In this document: positions 38,262-47,160 of the stretch, one piece after another
Layout of the letters: each line of letters opens with the position of its first letter
How positions within the stretch are numbered: position 1 is the stretch's first letter
From: Eubacteriales bacterium
GTDB lineage: Bacteria; Bacillota; Clostridia; Lachnospirales; Lachnospiraceae
DNA length: 64,000 bases
Direction of reading: 5' to 3'
NCBI GenBank assembly: GCA_030536555.1
Contig: JAUNPU010000008.1
Location: 1 to 64,000 of the forward strand
Translations under genes and position numbers: made by a program
Notes under the pieces: generated by a model
The model's database searches: none
Told to the model about the DNA's origin: nothing
The model's input: only the letters and a program-made list of their open reading frames with translations

Positions 38262-39644
38262 ATGATTACCTTTGATGATAAACCGAGAGAAGAATGCGGG
38301 GTCTTCGGAATCCTGAATCCGGATGGAAGCCCCGCTGCTTCCTCCATCTACTATGGTCTGTATTCCCTCCAGCACCGGGGACAGGAGGCATGTGGGATCG
38401 CTGTGTGCGATACCCACGGCCCCTTCGGCAACATCTGCCAGCACAAGGATATGGGACTGGTGGGTGAGGTCTTCCATCCGGACACCCTTAAAGCCCTGAA
38501 GGGCAATCTGGGCATCGGTCATGTCCGCTACTCCACCACCGGAGCCAGCACCGTGGAGAACGCCCAGCCGCTGGTCTTAAACTACTTAAAAGGCACCCTG
38601 GCGCTGGCACACAACGGCAATCTGGTCAATGCCGATGAGCTGCGCCGGGAGCTGCAGCAGGAAGGAACCATCTTCCACACCACCACCGATTCTGAGGTCA
38701 TCGCCTGCTTCATTGCCAGAGAACGCCCCCACACCACCTGTGTGGAGGAAGCCATTCTGCATACGGCAAAGAAGCTGAAGGGCGGCTACGCCCTGATCAT
38801 CATGAGCCCCAAGAAGCTGGTGGGCGTCCGGGACCCGCTGGGATTAAAGCCCCTGTGCCTTGGCAGACGGGGCGACAGCTATGTGCTGGCTTCTGAGAGC
38901 TGCGCTCTCACTGCCGTGGACGCGGAATTTGTCCGCGATATCCTGCCCGGCGAGATCATCACCATCACCGAGACCGGAATCCGCACCAACCGCCAGCTGA
39001 TGCAGGAGCAGCACGCCCACTGCATCTTTGAATACATTTATTTTGCCCGTCTGGACTCTACCATGGATTCCGTTAACATCTACGATGCCAGAATCCGCGC
39101 CGGGAAAGCCCTGGCAGCCTCCTACCCGGTGGATGCAGACATTGTCTCCGGTGTCCCCGACTCCGGACTTCCGGCTGCCTTCGGCTATGCGGAAGCCTCC
39201 GGCATTCCCTTCACCTTCGTCTTTCACAAGAACAGCTACGTGGGAAGAACCTTTATCAAGCCCACCCAGGAGGAACGGGAATCTGCCGTCCATTTGAAGC
39301 TCAGTGTGCTGGAAAGCGTTGTAAAGGGCAAGCGCATCGTGCTGATCGACGACTCCATCGTCCGGGGCACTACCATCGCAAACCTGATCAGTATGCTGAA
39401 GGCCGCCGGAGCGAAAGAGGTTCACATCCGCATCAGCTCCCCGCCCTTTCTCTATCCCTGCTACTACGGCACCGATGTGCCCAGCAATGACCAGCTGATT
39501 GCCTCCTCCCTCACTGCAGACGAGATCTGTAAGCGGATCGGAGCGGATTCTCTGGGATATATGAAGATCGAGGACCTGTCTAAGATGACCGGGGAGCTTC
39601 CCCTTTGCAAGGCATGCTTTGACAACCGGTATCCGGTGCTGTGA
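38262..39644 (+). CDS. purF: Amidophosphoribosyltransferase
   Basis: First step of purine synthesis (PRPP plus glutamine to phosphoribosylamine), 460 aa. The Ntn nucleophile is Cys12 after an 11-residue propeptide (REECGVFGIL), as in the B. subtilis type. The PRPP loop reads VLIDDSIVRGTT, and C-terminal cysteines (PCYYGTDV, CKRIGADSLGYM, LCKACF) fit the [4Fe-4S]-containing, oxygen-sensitive class. Co-directional with glnA, probably one transcript, ending at the terminator downstream. Confidence 0.97.
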   Translation: MITFDDKPREECGVFGILNPDGSPAASSIYYGLYSLQHRGQEACGIAVCDTHGPFGNICQHKDMGLVGEVFHPDTLKALKGNLGIGHVRYSTTGASTVENAQPLVLNYLKGTLALAHNGNLVNADELRRELQQEGTIFHTTTDSEVIACFIARERPHTTCVEEAILHTAKKLKGGYALIIMSPKKLVGVRDPLGLKPLCLGRRGDSYVLASESCALTAVDAEFVRDILPGEIITITETGIRTNRQLMQEQHAHCIFEYIYFARLDSTMDSVNIYDARIRAGKALAASYPVDADIVSGVPDSGLPAAFGYAEASGIPFTFVFHKNSYVGRTFIKPTQEERESAVHLKLSVLESVVKGKRIVLIDDSIVRGTTIANLISMLKAAGAKEVHIRISSPPFLYPCYYGTDVPSNDQLIASSLTADEICKRIGADSLGYMKIEDLSKMTGELPLCKACFDNRYPVL

Positions 39645-39653
39645 GAATCTATA

Positions 39654-39705
39654 AAAGCAGTTCGACGGTATGCATCCGAGTGATACATACCAGGCGAACT
39701 GCTTT
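39654..39705. terminator. Bidirectional terminator between purF and the sugar-binding protein gene
   Basis: AAAGCAGTTCG (39654-39664) pairs with CGAACTGCTTT (39695-39705), enclosing a second GTATG/CATAC stem. T-rich flanks on both sides serve the convergent genes purF (+) and the binding-protein gene (-). Confidence 0.75.
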
Positions 39706-39716
39706 CTTCCTATGCG

Positions 39717-41216
39717 CTACTTCAGCGCATCATAATCTTTCTGTACATAATCTTCTGTCTGATCCCAGTTTGGAAATTCCAGCTCCGAATAATCGAGTCC
39801 CACTGCATTTGCGGCTCTCTGCCACTCCTGCGTCGATGCATCTGCCAGTCGTTCCAGCTCCGGCTCATAATCCGTAATGCTTTGAGACAGCACACCCTGA
39901 AGGATTGCGCCCAGGCTTGGCTGTACATCCTTCACCTCCCTGTAGAAATCATTGGCCTTCTCATCTCTTTTTGTGATTGTAGGAACAATCTTTGCAGTTT
40001 CATTGGCAATCGTATAGTACTGCTTCATAATTTCATTTGTCATATACTTCTCGTTGATTTCCGGAATAACCGATACAAACGTTCCATCCTCCACACAGCC
40101 GCTCTGATAACCGTATTCTTCACTGTAAAGCGCCATCAGATAGTCCGCCGCTTCCTGCGGGTGCTTCGACTGACTGTACAATCCCATCCACGGAGACAAT
40201 TCACCCTGCTGTACAAAGGTATTGTTCATGCCGTCCGGCACCGGCACAGCCATAACTCCATAGTTCAGATCCGGATAATTCTTGCCCCACTGTGCAATGC
40301 ACCACATTCCCTGGCACAGGAATCCCGCCTGCCCCTGTGCGAACATCTCTCGCGCTTCCGGCGCACTGATATTCACCGTATCCGGATGAATGCTTCCATC
40401 CGCAACCAGCTGTTCCATCAGACCCATGGCCTGCTTCATTCCATCGCAGTCATAAGGTGCACGACCCTGATCGGTCAAGACTTTCTGAGTTGCCGCTATC
40501 TTTCCTCCTGCTGCGGCAGCCATGGAACGCGCCAGAACGTCCAGACGGTTGACCTGCTTTCCTCCATCAATCAGACCGAATACACTGCCCTTGCCATACT
40601 CCGTAATTTTTTTACATGCCTCACGAAACTCGGAGTAGGTTTTCGGAACTTCTGTCACTCCAGCCGCATTCAGCACATCCCTGTTATAGAAAAAGAGACA
40701 CTGAATCGTCGGCATCAGCTCAGTAATTGTGTACCAGTCATCTCCCTTATGGGTAATTCCCTCGTCAAATGACAGCGGATCAAACTTCTGCCTGAATTCC
40801 TCCGTCACATAGGGATTCAGCGGTTGAAACCAGTTCTCATTCAGCGCCGTGTCAAGAGTCATGCCCACCGGAATCGGGAACAGATCCGGTCCTTCACCCG
40901 ACTTGATCATCGTAATAATCGTATTCTTAAATTGATCTACCGTCAGCATCGTATATTCAATATTGATGTCTGGATGCTGCTCCATATATTTTTTATGGAA
41001 TTCTTCCCTCCGCTGCTGGGATCCGTCGCTCCAGTCCACCACCCGAATCGTCACCTTTCCGTCCGCATCCACGTCTGCGGCTTCTGTAACGGCTCTTTCT
41101 GCTGTTGCCGCCTGACTGCTGCCCTCGCTGCTGACAGATGGCATGGCGCACCCTGCCAGAGACACTGCTGTCATACAAATCGCTGTTGTAATCGCACCAA
41201 TCGCTTTCACTTTCAT
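39717..41216 (-). CDS. ABC sugar transporter substrate-binding lipoprotein
   Basis: 499 aa with a lipoprotein signal (ITTAICMTAVSLAGC, lipobox LAGC) and a family 1 sugar-binding fold (KVTIRVVDWSDGSQQRREEFH, MLTVDQFKNTIITM, GQAGFLCQGMWCIAQWG). The large size fits an oligosaccharide or sugar-derivative binder. Last gene of the sulfatase-permease-permease-binding protein unit, so the ligand is probably a sugar or oligosaccharide linked to sulfated glycans (inferred). Starts with CAGGAGGTAAAAGG-ATG. Confidence 0.88.
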   Translation of the reverse strand: MKVKAIGAITTAICMTAVSLAGCAMPSVSSEGSSQAATAERAVTEAADVDADGKVTIRVVDWSDGSQQRREEFHKKYMEQHPDINIEYTMLTVDQFKNTIITMIKSGEGPDLFPIPVGMTLDTALNENWFQPLNPYVTEEFRQKFDPLSFDEGITHKGDDWYTITELMPTIQCLFFYNRDVLNAAGVTEVPKTYSEFREACKKITEYGKGSVFGLIDGGKQVNRLDVLARSMAAAAGGKIAATQKVLTDQGRAPYDCDGMKQAMGLMEQLVADGSIHPDTVNISAPEAREMFAQGQAGFLCQGMWCIAQWGKNYPDLNYGVMAVPVPDGMNNTFVQQGELSPWMGLYSQSKHPQEAADYLMALYSEEYGYQSGCVEDGTFVSVIPEINEKYMTNEIMKQYYTIANETAKIVPTITKRDEKANDFYREVKDVQPSLGAILQGVLSQSITDYEPELERLADASTQEWQRAANAVGLDYSELEFPNWDQTEDYVQKDYDALK

Positions 41217-41269
41217 CCTTTTACCTCCTGAAATTCGACTTTCTTCTTAAAATGTGTATCTGCAAATCC

Positions 41270-42106
41270 TTAACTTTTGACTGCCCCTGCAATTCCTTCC
41301 ACAAAATACTTCTGAAGTACAATAAACAGCAGAATAATGGGAATCACTGCGATTGTTCCGCCTGCGGCGATTCCGGTCCAGTCCACTGTATTTTCTCCTT
41401 TGAACGCATACAGGCCAACTGCCAGGGTCCGGGATGCAGGATTGTTCAGTGTGAGAACCAGAGGAAGCATAAAGGCGTTCCAGGTCCAAATCGTCTCCAT
41501 AATGACAACGGTCGTTGCAATCGGCTTGCAAAGCGGCATCATGATGTTAAAAAATGTCCGGAAAAAGTTGCATCCGTCCACTCGCGCCGCCTCCTCCAGT
41601 TCCTTCGGAATCGACTCGAAGAAGCTGGTAAACAGCAACAGAAATATCACGTGAGCTCCACCTGCCTGAGCCAGCACCAGACCAAGCTTTGTTCCCACCA
41701 GGTTCATTCCCTTTACCACTTCATAGGTTGGAATGATGGTACTGACCAGAGGAATCGCTATGCTGCTCAGGAAGATTCCCATGATCAGCCTGCGGCCCAC
41801 AAACTGATACCGCCCCATGGCATATCCGGCCAGCATCGTCATAATCAGTACGATCACCACCGCAAATACGGTCACAATCAGTGTGTTCACAAAATAAGTG
41901 CTGAAATTCGCTTTCTCCCAGATTCTCTTCACATTGTCAAAGGTCGGGCTTTGCGGAATCAGTCCAAGCCGATTCTCGAAGAACTCCGGCTGACTTTTAA
42001 AAGATGCCGAAACCATCCAGAGAAATGGATAAATCCAGACAAGTCCCGCAAGCAGCAGCACCAGATGATTTCCCGCTTTTTTCAGATTTCTGATTATTTT
42101 TTCCAT
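41270..42106 (-). CDS. ABC sugar transporter permease, MalG type
   Basis: A 278-aa membrane protein with about six hydrophobic segments and the EAA loop (PKELEEAARVDGCNFFRTFFNIMMPLCKPI), of the carbohydrate CUT1 MalG class. Start at 42106 preferred (AAGGGGGAAAAACAG upstream); a GTG at 42127 would overlap the preceding permease. Works with the MalF-type partner 13 bp upstream. No ATPase gene is in the unit, so a shared MsmK-like ATPase encoded elsewhere is likely. Confidence 0.9.
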   Translation of the reverse strand: MEKIIRNLKKAGNHLVLLLAGLVWIYPFLWMVSASFKSQPEFFENRLGLIPQSPTFDNVKRIWEKANFSTYFVNTLIVTVFAVVIVLIMTMLAGYAMGRYQFVGRRLIMGIFLSSIAIPLVSTIIPTYEVVKGMNLVGTKLGLVLAQAGGAHVIFLLLFTSFFESIPKELEEAARVDGCNFFRTFFNIMMPLCKPIATTVVIMETIWTWNAFMLPLVLTLNNPASRTLAVGLYAFKGENTVDWTGIAAGGTIAVIPIILLFIVLQKYFVEGIAGAVKS

Positions 42107-42119
42107 CTGTTTTTCCCCC

Positions 42120-43073
42120 TTATGCACGGTGCCGGTTCAAATGAGCCTTCACCGCATTCAGTACGACACCAATCAAAATCACTGTAAATCCAAACAGAAG
42201 TGCGGCAGCACTTGCATATCCAAGCCTTGGCATGCCGATTTCACTGGAGAACGCAGAGCGATATACATAGGTGGCAATGACATCCGTAGCATAGTATGGA
42301 CCACCCTCCGTCATGGTCTTGACAATATCAAAAACCTTCAGCGAGTTGATCGTACAGAGAATCGCTATGATTCCACCAACCGGAGCAATCAGCGGAAGTA
42401 CAATGTGGAAGAACATCTCCCGCTTATTGGCCCCATCCACCGTCGCTGCTTCGTAAACATCCTTTGAGATTCCCTGCAGACCGGCAAGCCAGTAGATCAT
42501 GTAGGTTCCGCAGTCCTTCCAGAGCGAGATCAGCACCAGGGTCGGCATCGCAAATGCCGCATTTCCGAGGAAGTTGACCGGCTTGGCAATCACATGCAGT
42601 TTTACCAGCAGATGATTCAGCGGCCCCTGTACCCCCAGAATAAAAATCATGATAATACCCACAACGGATGCCGTAGTAACAACCGGTACAAAAAACATCG
42701 TCCGGTAGACAGAACGTCCTCTGAGCTTTTCATCGTTCAGCATATAGGCAAGAACTAGCGATACGGAAAGCTCCAGCGGAACGATCATAACCGTATATTT
42801 GATGCTGTTAAAAAAGGCATTCCAGAACAGTTCATCATGAACCAGCTCCACATAGTTGTTCAGTCCCACAAATTCTGCGTTGCTGGTCAGTCCTGACCAG
42901 TTTAATAATGAATATTGAATACTGCAGATAATGGGATAGCCCTGGAACATGATGTAAAATATGACTGCCGCTGCCATGAAGAGCCAGCACCATGCATTCA
43001 TTACCAGGGTGTCATGCCGTCTGATTCTACTGGATTTTGCTGAATTCATCTGCATTTTCTGTTTTTTCTTCAC
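42120..43073 (-). CDS. ABC sugar transporter permease, MalF type
   Basis: 317 aa, about six membrane segments, with an EAA loop around SKDVYEAATVDGANKREMFFHIVLPL. CUT1 MalF-class permease. The start is probably the GTG at 43073, 8 nt after GGGAG; the GTG at 43082 sits too close to it. Between the sulfatase gene and the MalG-type permease, all co-directional. Confidence 0.9.
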   Translation of the reverse strand: MKKKQKMQMNSAKSSRIRRHDTLVMNAWCWLFMAAAVIFYIMFQGYPIICSIQYSLLNWSGLTSNAEFVGLNNYVELVHDELFWNAFFNSIKYTVMIVPLELSVSLVLAYMLNDEKLRGRSVYRTMFFVPVVTTASVVGIIMIFILGVQGPLNHLLVKLHVIAKPVNFLGNAAFAMPTLVLISLWKDCGTYMIYWLAGLQGISKDVYEAATVDGANKREMFFHIVLPLIAPVGGIIAILCTINSLKVFDIVKTMTEGGPYYATDVIATYVYRSAFSSEIGMPRLGYASAAALLFGFTVILIGVVLNAVKAHLNRHRA

Positions 43074-43103
43074 GTGTAACACTCCCTTTCTCCATACTGA
43101 CTG

Positions 43104-44594
43104 TTAAAGTTTCTTTCTGACCGCCGTCTTCATCGGAAGTCCGGTATCATAGTCAAGCTGTCTCGGCTCATATTCATCCTCCTCCCGCTGTCTGGTAAAT
43201 CCCTCATTTTCCCAGTCCATAATCTTGTCTGCTCTCCATGGTCTTGCCGCCCACTGGTATCCACGGTACATATCTCTTGTCGCACACATATGTTCCAGCA
43301 GCGCGTCATGAAGCTGATTGCGGACAGTACTGCAGGTTTTATCCTGAATCCGGTTATGTATCTCCGAAGGATCCTCCTCCATATCATAGAATTCATCCGT
43401 ATCCAACAGATGAAGCACCAGCTTGTACCGGTCAGACACGATTGCCCGCATGATCTGCAGTCCGCCAAACCCATCGTGATCCACCTCATACCGGGTAAAT
43501 TCCAGATAAACCTGCTCGTTGATTCTGATATCCGGATTTTCTATCTGTCTCATCATACTTCTGCCCTCCAGACACTTCGGAACCGGAAGGTCAAAGTAGT
43601 CCAGAATGGTAGGTGTCAGATCAATATGGGACGCTGGTGAATGCACCACGCACCCTTTTGCTCCGCCTTTGATAATCAGCGGGATATTGGCAACCTGCCA
43701 GTAAGCGGCCGCATTCTTGGAAAACAGACGGTGGGCGCCCAGCATGTCTCCATGATCTGAGGTATAAATGACCATAGCGTCGGGCATCTTCTCCTCAATC
43801 ACCTGCAGGACACGTCCCATCTCGTAGTCCACATAGGAATTGCACCCCAGAAAGAGAGCCAGACCTTTAGACGGCCGATTTATTTCCTCCTCGTCTGCGT
43901 GAAGATTGCTTCCTGCCCAGAGCTGCTGCATCACCGGCTTCCGGCTCAAATCATCCTGGAAAGACGGATCATGGTCGAACCGAAACTCCTCATACATGGT
44001 ATTATAGGGAGCTGGACACAGGGATGGACCATGCGGCTCGTCATAGGATACTGTCAGGAAAAAGTCCTTCTCCTGATGCTCCTCCAGATATCTGATTGCC
44101 CGGTCCGAACACCTGTGCGCATATGTGAAGCTTTCATTCATATCCGGCTGATAGGAGGTATCCGCCTGACGCGAGCGGATTCGCTCTTCCTCCGTCAGCT
44201 CCTCCAGATAACAGCGCATATCATACCAGTACTCCGGCTCCCACCCCTCGGGACATCTCCCAAGTCCGAAGTAGTCGCCTCCATCCAGATGCCATTTGCC
44301 TATGTATCCACAGGAAATTCCGTGATCATGCAGCCTCTGTCCAACCGTCTTTACATTCGCTCCCAGCGGGACGCTGTTGGTCACCATTCCATTGCTGTGC
44401 GGAAACAAGCCGGTAAAAATCGCACTTCTCGCCGGTCCACACACCGGCTGACAGGAGTATGCCTGCTCATACCGTATTCCTTCTTCTGCCAGATGATCCA
44501 GATTCGGCGTATGCATTCTGGTATTTCCATAACATCCCAGCATGTCTTTTCGTGTCGTATCTGTCATCAAAAGTATAATCTGCCTCTTTTTCAT
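43104..44594 (-). CDS. Type I sulfatase, Cys-type
   Basis: 496 aa from ATG 44594 (MKKRQIILLMTDTTRKDMLG); the frame reaches 44699, but that start would lie upstream of the predicted transcription start. The signature C-G-P-A-R-S-A-I-F-T-G has Cys52 as the residue converted to formylglycine. Further: metal ligands TDTTRKD at the N-terminus and YTSDHGDMLGAH. No signal peptide, so cytosolic: it would desulfate sugars after import by the neighbouring ABC transporter. Cys-type sulfatases in anaerobes need the radical-SAM maturase anSME, which is not in the window. The true substrate is unknown. Confidence 0.9.
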   Translation of the reverse strand: MKKRQIILLMTDTTRKDMLGCYGNTRMHTPNLDHLAEEGIRYEQAYSCQPVCGPARSAIFTGLFPHSNGMVTNSVPLGANVKTVGQRLHDHGISCGYIGKWHLDGGDYFGLGRCPEGWEPEYWYDMRCYLEELTEEERIRSRQADTSYQPDMNESFTYAHRCSDRAIRYLEEHQEKDFFLTVSYDEPHGPSLCPAPYNTMYEEFRFDHDPSFQDDLSRKPVMQQLWAGSNLHADEEEINRPSKGLALFLGCNSYVDYEMGRVLQVIEEKMPDAMVIYTSDHGDMLGAHRLFSKNAAAYWQVANIPLIIKGGAKGCVVHSPASHIDLTPTILDYFDLPVPKCLEGRSMMRQIENPDIRINEQVYLEFTRYEVDHDGFGGLQIMRAIVSDRYKLVLHLLDTDEFYDMEEDPSEIHNRIQDKTCSTVRNQLHDALLEHMCATRDMYRGYQWAARPWRADKIMDWENEGFTRQREEDEYEPRQLDYDTGLPMKTAVRKKL

Positions 44595-44690
44595 CTTGTA
44601 GCCCCGCTTCTCCTCTCTCCCATGTAATATATGTATTTTTCTGTTATTACAGGATCTGAAAGTATTGGTTTTTCCTTTCTTATATGCTAT

Positions 44691-44719
44691 ATTATACATA
44701 TATTTTGATGGTTTACCAT
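44691..44719 (-). promoter_or_regulatory. Sulfatase operon promoter with palindromic operator
   Basis: TATAAT on the minus strand (44691-44696) has no good -35; in its place is the palindrome ATGGT-TT-ACCAT (44708-44719). A regulator, possibly the divergent AraC protein, probably substitutes for the -35 contact. Confidence 0.5.
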
Positions 44720-44824
44720 TTCAATTCAAGCTATGTATATGGATATTTCTGCTTTTTATATTTTGAGCATATGTGGAATGAGAACAGAAGAACAGCGTAA
44801 AATTCCAGAAAGGAGCCTGCAACT

Positions 44825-45679
44825 ATGATTGATGTATCCGGACACAAGCGCAATACCCGAAGAGCAATCGGCTTTGAAGATCACGAGGAAGCGGTCGTCG
44901 TCAACTGCTGCGGATATCAAAAGTTCAATACCAGGGACTACTCGCAGCAGCGCACCGCCGGACGGCTGGATTACCAGATTATCTACGTCTTTAAAGGCGC
45001 CGGACATTACTTTCTTCACAACGAATGGGTCACCATGGAGGCTGGCAACATCATTCTGTTCCGGCCCGGTGAGCCCCAGGTCTACTCTTATCACGCCGAA
45101 GATCACCCGGAGCTGTACTGGATTCATTTCACCGGAAATCAGTCCGAAGCGCTGCTGCGTCATTTTGAAATCGACAATTCCTTTATCGGGGAAGACCTTT
45201 CCATCAAGCTGCTTTTTCAGGAAATCATTCTGGAACTGCAGCTGAAGAAGCCGGTATATAATGAAATCGTGAACTCTGATTTTCTGAAGCTGCTCGCCCT
45301 GATTCAGCGTTCCCTGCGCCAGCAGGCTTCTCCGTTGGACAACATGTTCGGCATTGACCGTCTGATCATGCAGCTGAACCAAAAGTATATGGAATACTGG
45401 GATGTCTCCATGATGGCTGAATTCTGTGATTTCAGTCCCTCCTATTTCTCCCATATGTTCAAAAAAAGGACGGGAATATCTCCCATCCAGTTTTTAAATG
45501 ATCTTCGTATTCAGAAGGCGAAGGAGCTGCTTTCCAGCGGATGCATGAACATATCCACCGTTGCCGCTCTTGTGGGCTTTGAGGATGCCCTCTATTTCAG
45601 CAGAGTATTCCGACGGGAAACCGGGACTTCACCGACCCGGTTCTATCTGGATCTGCTGCAGAAAAATTCTCCATATTAA
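44825..45679 (+). CDS. AraC-family transcriptional regulator (sulfatase-ABC operon)
   Basis: 284 aa. N-terminal cupin-like sugar-binding domain (RLDYQIIYVFKGAGHYFLH, GNIILFRPGEPQ, YWIHFTGN) and a C-terminal double HTH (CDFSPSYFSHMFKKRTGISP, then ISTVAALVGFEDALYFSRVFRRETGTSP). Divergent from the sulfatase operon, which it probably activates on binding an inducing sugar. Starts with AAAGGAGCCTGCAACT-ATG. Its stop overlaps the convergent GPH symporter gene by 4 bp. Confidence 0.92.
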   Translation: MIDVSGHKRNTRRAIGFEDHEEAVVVNCCGYQKFNTRDYSQQRTAGRLDYQIIYVFKGAGHYFLHNEWVTMEAGNIILFRPGEPQVYSYHAEDHPELYWIHFTGNQSEALLRHFEIDNSFIGEDLSIKLLFQEIILELQLKKPVYNEIVNSDFLKLLALIQRSLRQQASPLDNMFGIDRLIMQLNQKYMEYWDVSMMAEFCDFSPSYFSHMFKKRTGISPIQFLNDLRIQKAKELLSSGCMNISTVAALVGFEDALYFSRVFRRETGTSPTRFYLDLLQKNSPY

Positions 45680-47064
45680 TGACTGCCAGACCGCATATGG
45701 CTTTCCGCCTTAAGCTCTGCATTGGCCTGCTCCACATTCATCCGTGACATGATCACAGAGATCACGATCAGCACGAGAATCGGAATCCACAGAAACATCA
45801 CATGCAGCATGTCAATGCAGGACTGAGGTTGCACCGCCAGCTTTCCGTCAAATCCGCTGAAGTCCAGAAGCCATCCGGTCAACGCCACCCCCAGACCTCC
45901 GCCCAGCTTCAGTCCGAAGGAAGTACAGGAATACATGGCTCCGTCCACACGCTTCTTTCTGGTCAGATAGGTGTACTCGGAGCAGGCGGCGATCACCGCA
46001 TTCATATCCCCCTGCCACGGGCCGGTTCCGAAGGCAGCCACAGCGGTGAACAATAACATCAGCGGAATGCTTCCCATGTAGGCAGCCACCAGCACCAGCA
46101 CACGCCCGATCACGCTGAGAATAAATCCATATAAGTTCAGCTTGTACATGCCAGACCACTTTTCCACCAGGGCCGGTGTAATCAGCAGCGCGATGATCAG
46201 CGGAATATTGTTGGCCCAGGAAAATGCCGGGAAAATATTCTCATTCATCAGCACATAAAGCATATAGTAAAGTCCCACATTCAGCATGGCCGTGTAGACC
46301 TGCTGCAACAGATAGGTGGCAGAAATCATCACATAATACTTATTCGAGAACAGCAGCTTCGCACCGTCAATCAGCGTATACTTCTCTTCCGCGGCGCCCA
46401 CGCCGCCCTCATTCAGCTCCTCTGCCGGAAGCTCCCTTACAGAAAATACGGAAATGGTATTCACAATCAGGCCAATCAGCGAATACACGATCGCCACCAT
46501 ACGCCATCCAGCCGCACCGCCGCCGGCTGCCTCCACAAATACCAGCGTCACCGACTGGATCAGCAGGCTGGTGGAGAAGGCGAAGATAAAGCGGTAGGAG
46601 CCCATCTCCACTCGCTCTCTGCTGTTTCTGGTCACCAGCGAAGTCAGCGCCGAATAGGCAATGTTATTTGCCGTGTAGAACACCGCATTTAACAGAGTGT
46701 AGGCAATAAAGAACCAGGCATACTGCGCCACCTGTCCCAGGCTGGCGGGAATCATGAAGATGGCTGCCAGCGTCACTGCACAGCCGATATAGCCGTACAG
46801 CATCCACGGACGTGCCTTTCCCAGCCTGCTCTTCGTCTTGTCGATCATCGTTCCAAAGAATATGTCTGTCACCCCGTCAAACAGCTTTGACAGCGCAATC
46901 AGCGAGCCAACAATACCAGCATTCAACCCCACCGTGTTGGTCAGGTAGATCATCACAAAGGTGGACAAAAACGCATACACCACATTGCCCGCAATGTCCC
47001 CGGCGCCATAACCAACCTTGTTATACCACTTCAAATACCGTCTGTTCTCCATCATTTCACCCAT
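45676..47064 (-). CDS. Glycoside-pentoside-hexuronide (GPH) family sugar:cation symporter
   Basis: 462 aa, about 12 membrane segments; begins KWYNKVGYGAGDIAGNVVYAF and contains DIFFGTMIDKTKSRLGKARPW, the GPH signature loop (Asp and Arg/Lys), like LacS and MelB. No C-terminal IIA-like domain as in LacS. Next to lacZ on the same strand, so likely a beta-galactoside or related importer. Starts with AAGGGAGAGAAGAATC-ATG, 96 bp after lacZ. Confidence 0.9.
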   Translation of the reverse strand: MGEMMENRRYLKWYNKVGYGAGDIAGNVVYAFLSTFVMIYLTNTVGLNAGIVGSLIALSKLFDGVTDIFFGTMIDKTKSRLGKARPWMLYGYIGCAVTLAAIFMIPASLGQVAQYAWFFIAYTLLNAVFYTANNIAYSALTSLVTRNSRERVEMGSYRFIFAFSTSLLIQSVTLVFVEAAGGGAAGWRMVAIVYSLIGLIVNTISVFSVRELPAEELNEGGVGAAEEKYTLIDGAKLLFSNKYYVMISATYLLQQVYTAMLNVGLYYMLYVLMNENIFPAFSWANNIPLIIALLITPALVEKWSGMYKLNLYGFILSVIGRVLVLVAAYMGSIPLMLLFTAVAAFGTGPWQGDMNAVIAACSEYTYLTRKKRVDGAMYSCTSFGLKLGGGLGVALTGWLLDFSGFDGKLAVQPQSCIDMLHVMFLWIPILVLIVISVIMSRMNVEQANAELKAESHMRSGSH

Positions 47065-47160
47065 GATTCTTCTCTCCCTTTACAACACGCACTTCTGCTC
47101 TGCAACCTTTCCTGCTCCGTAACCGTTTTTCCTGTGCTTCCTGCTCTGTCTCACGGCGCC

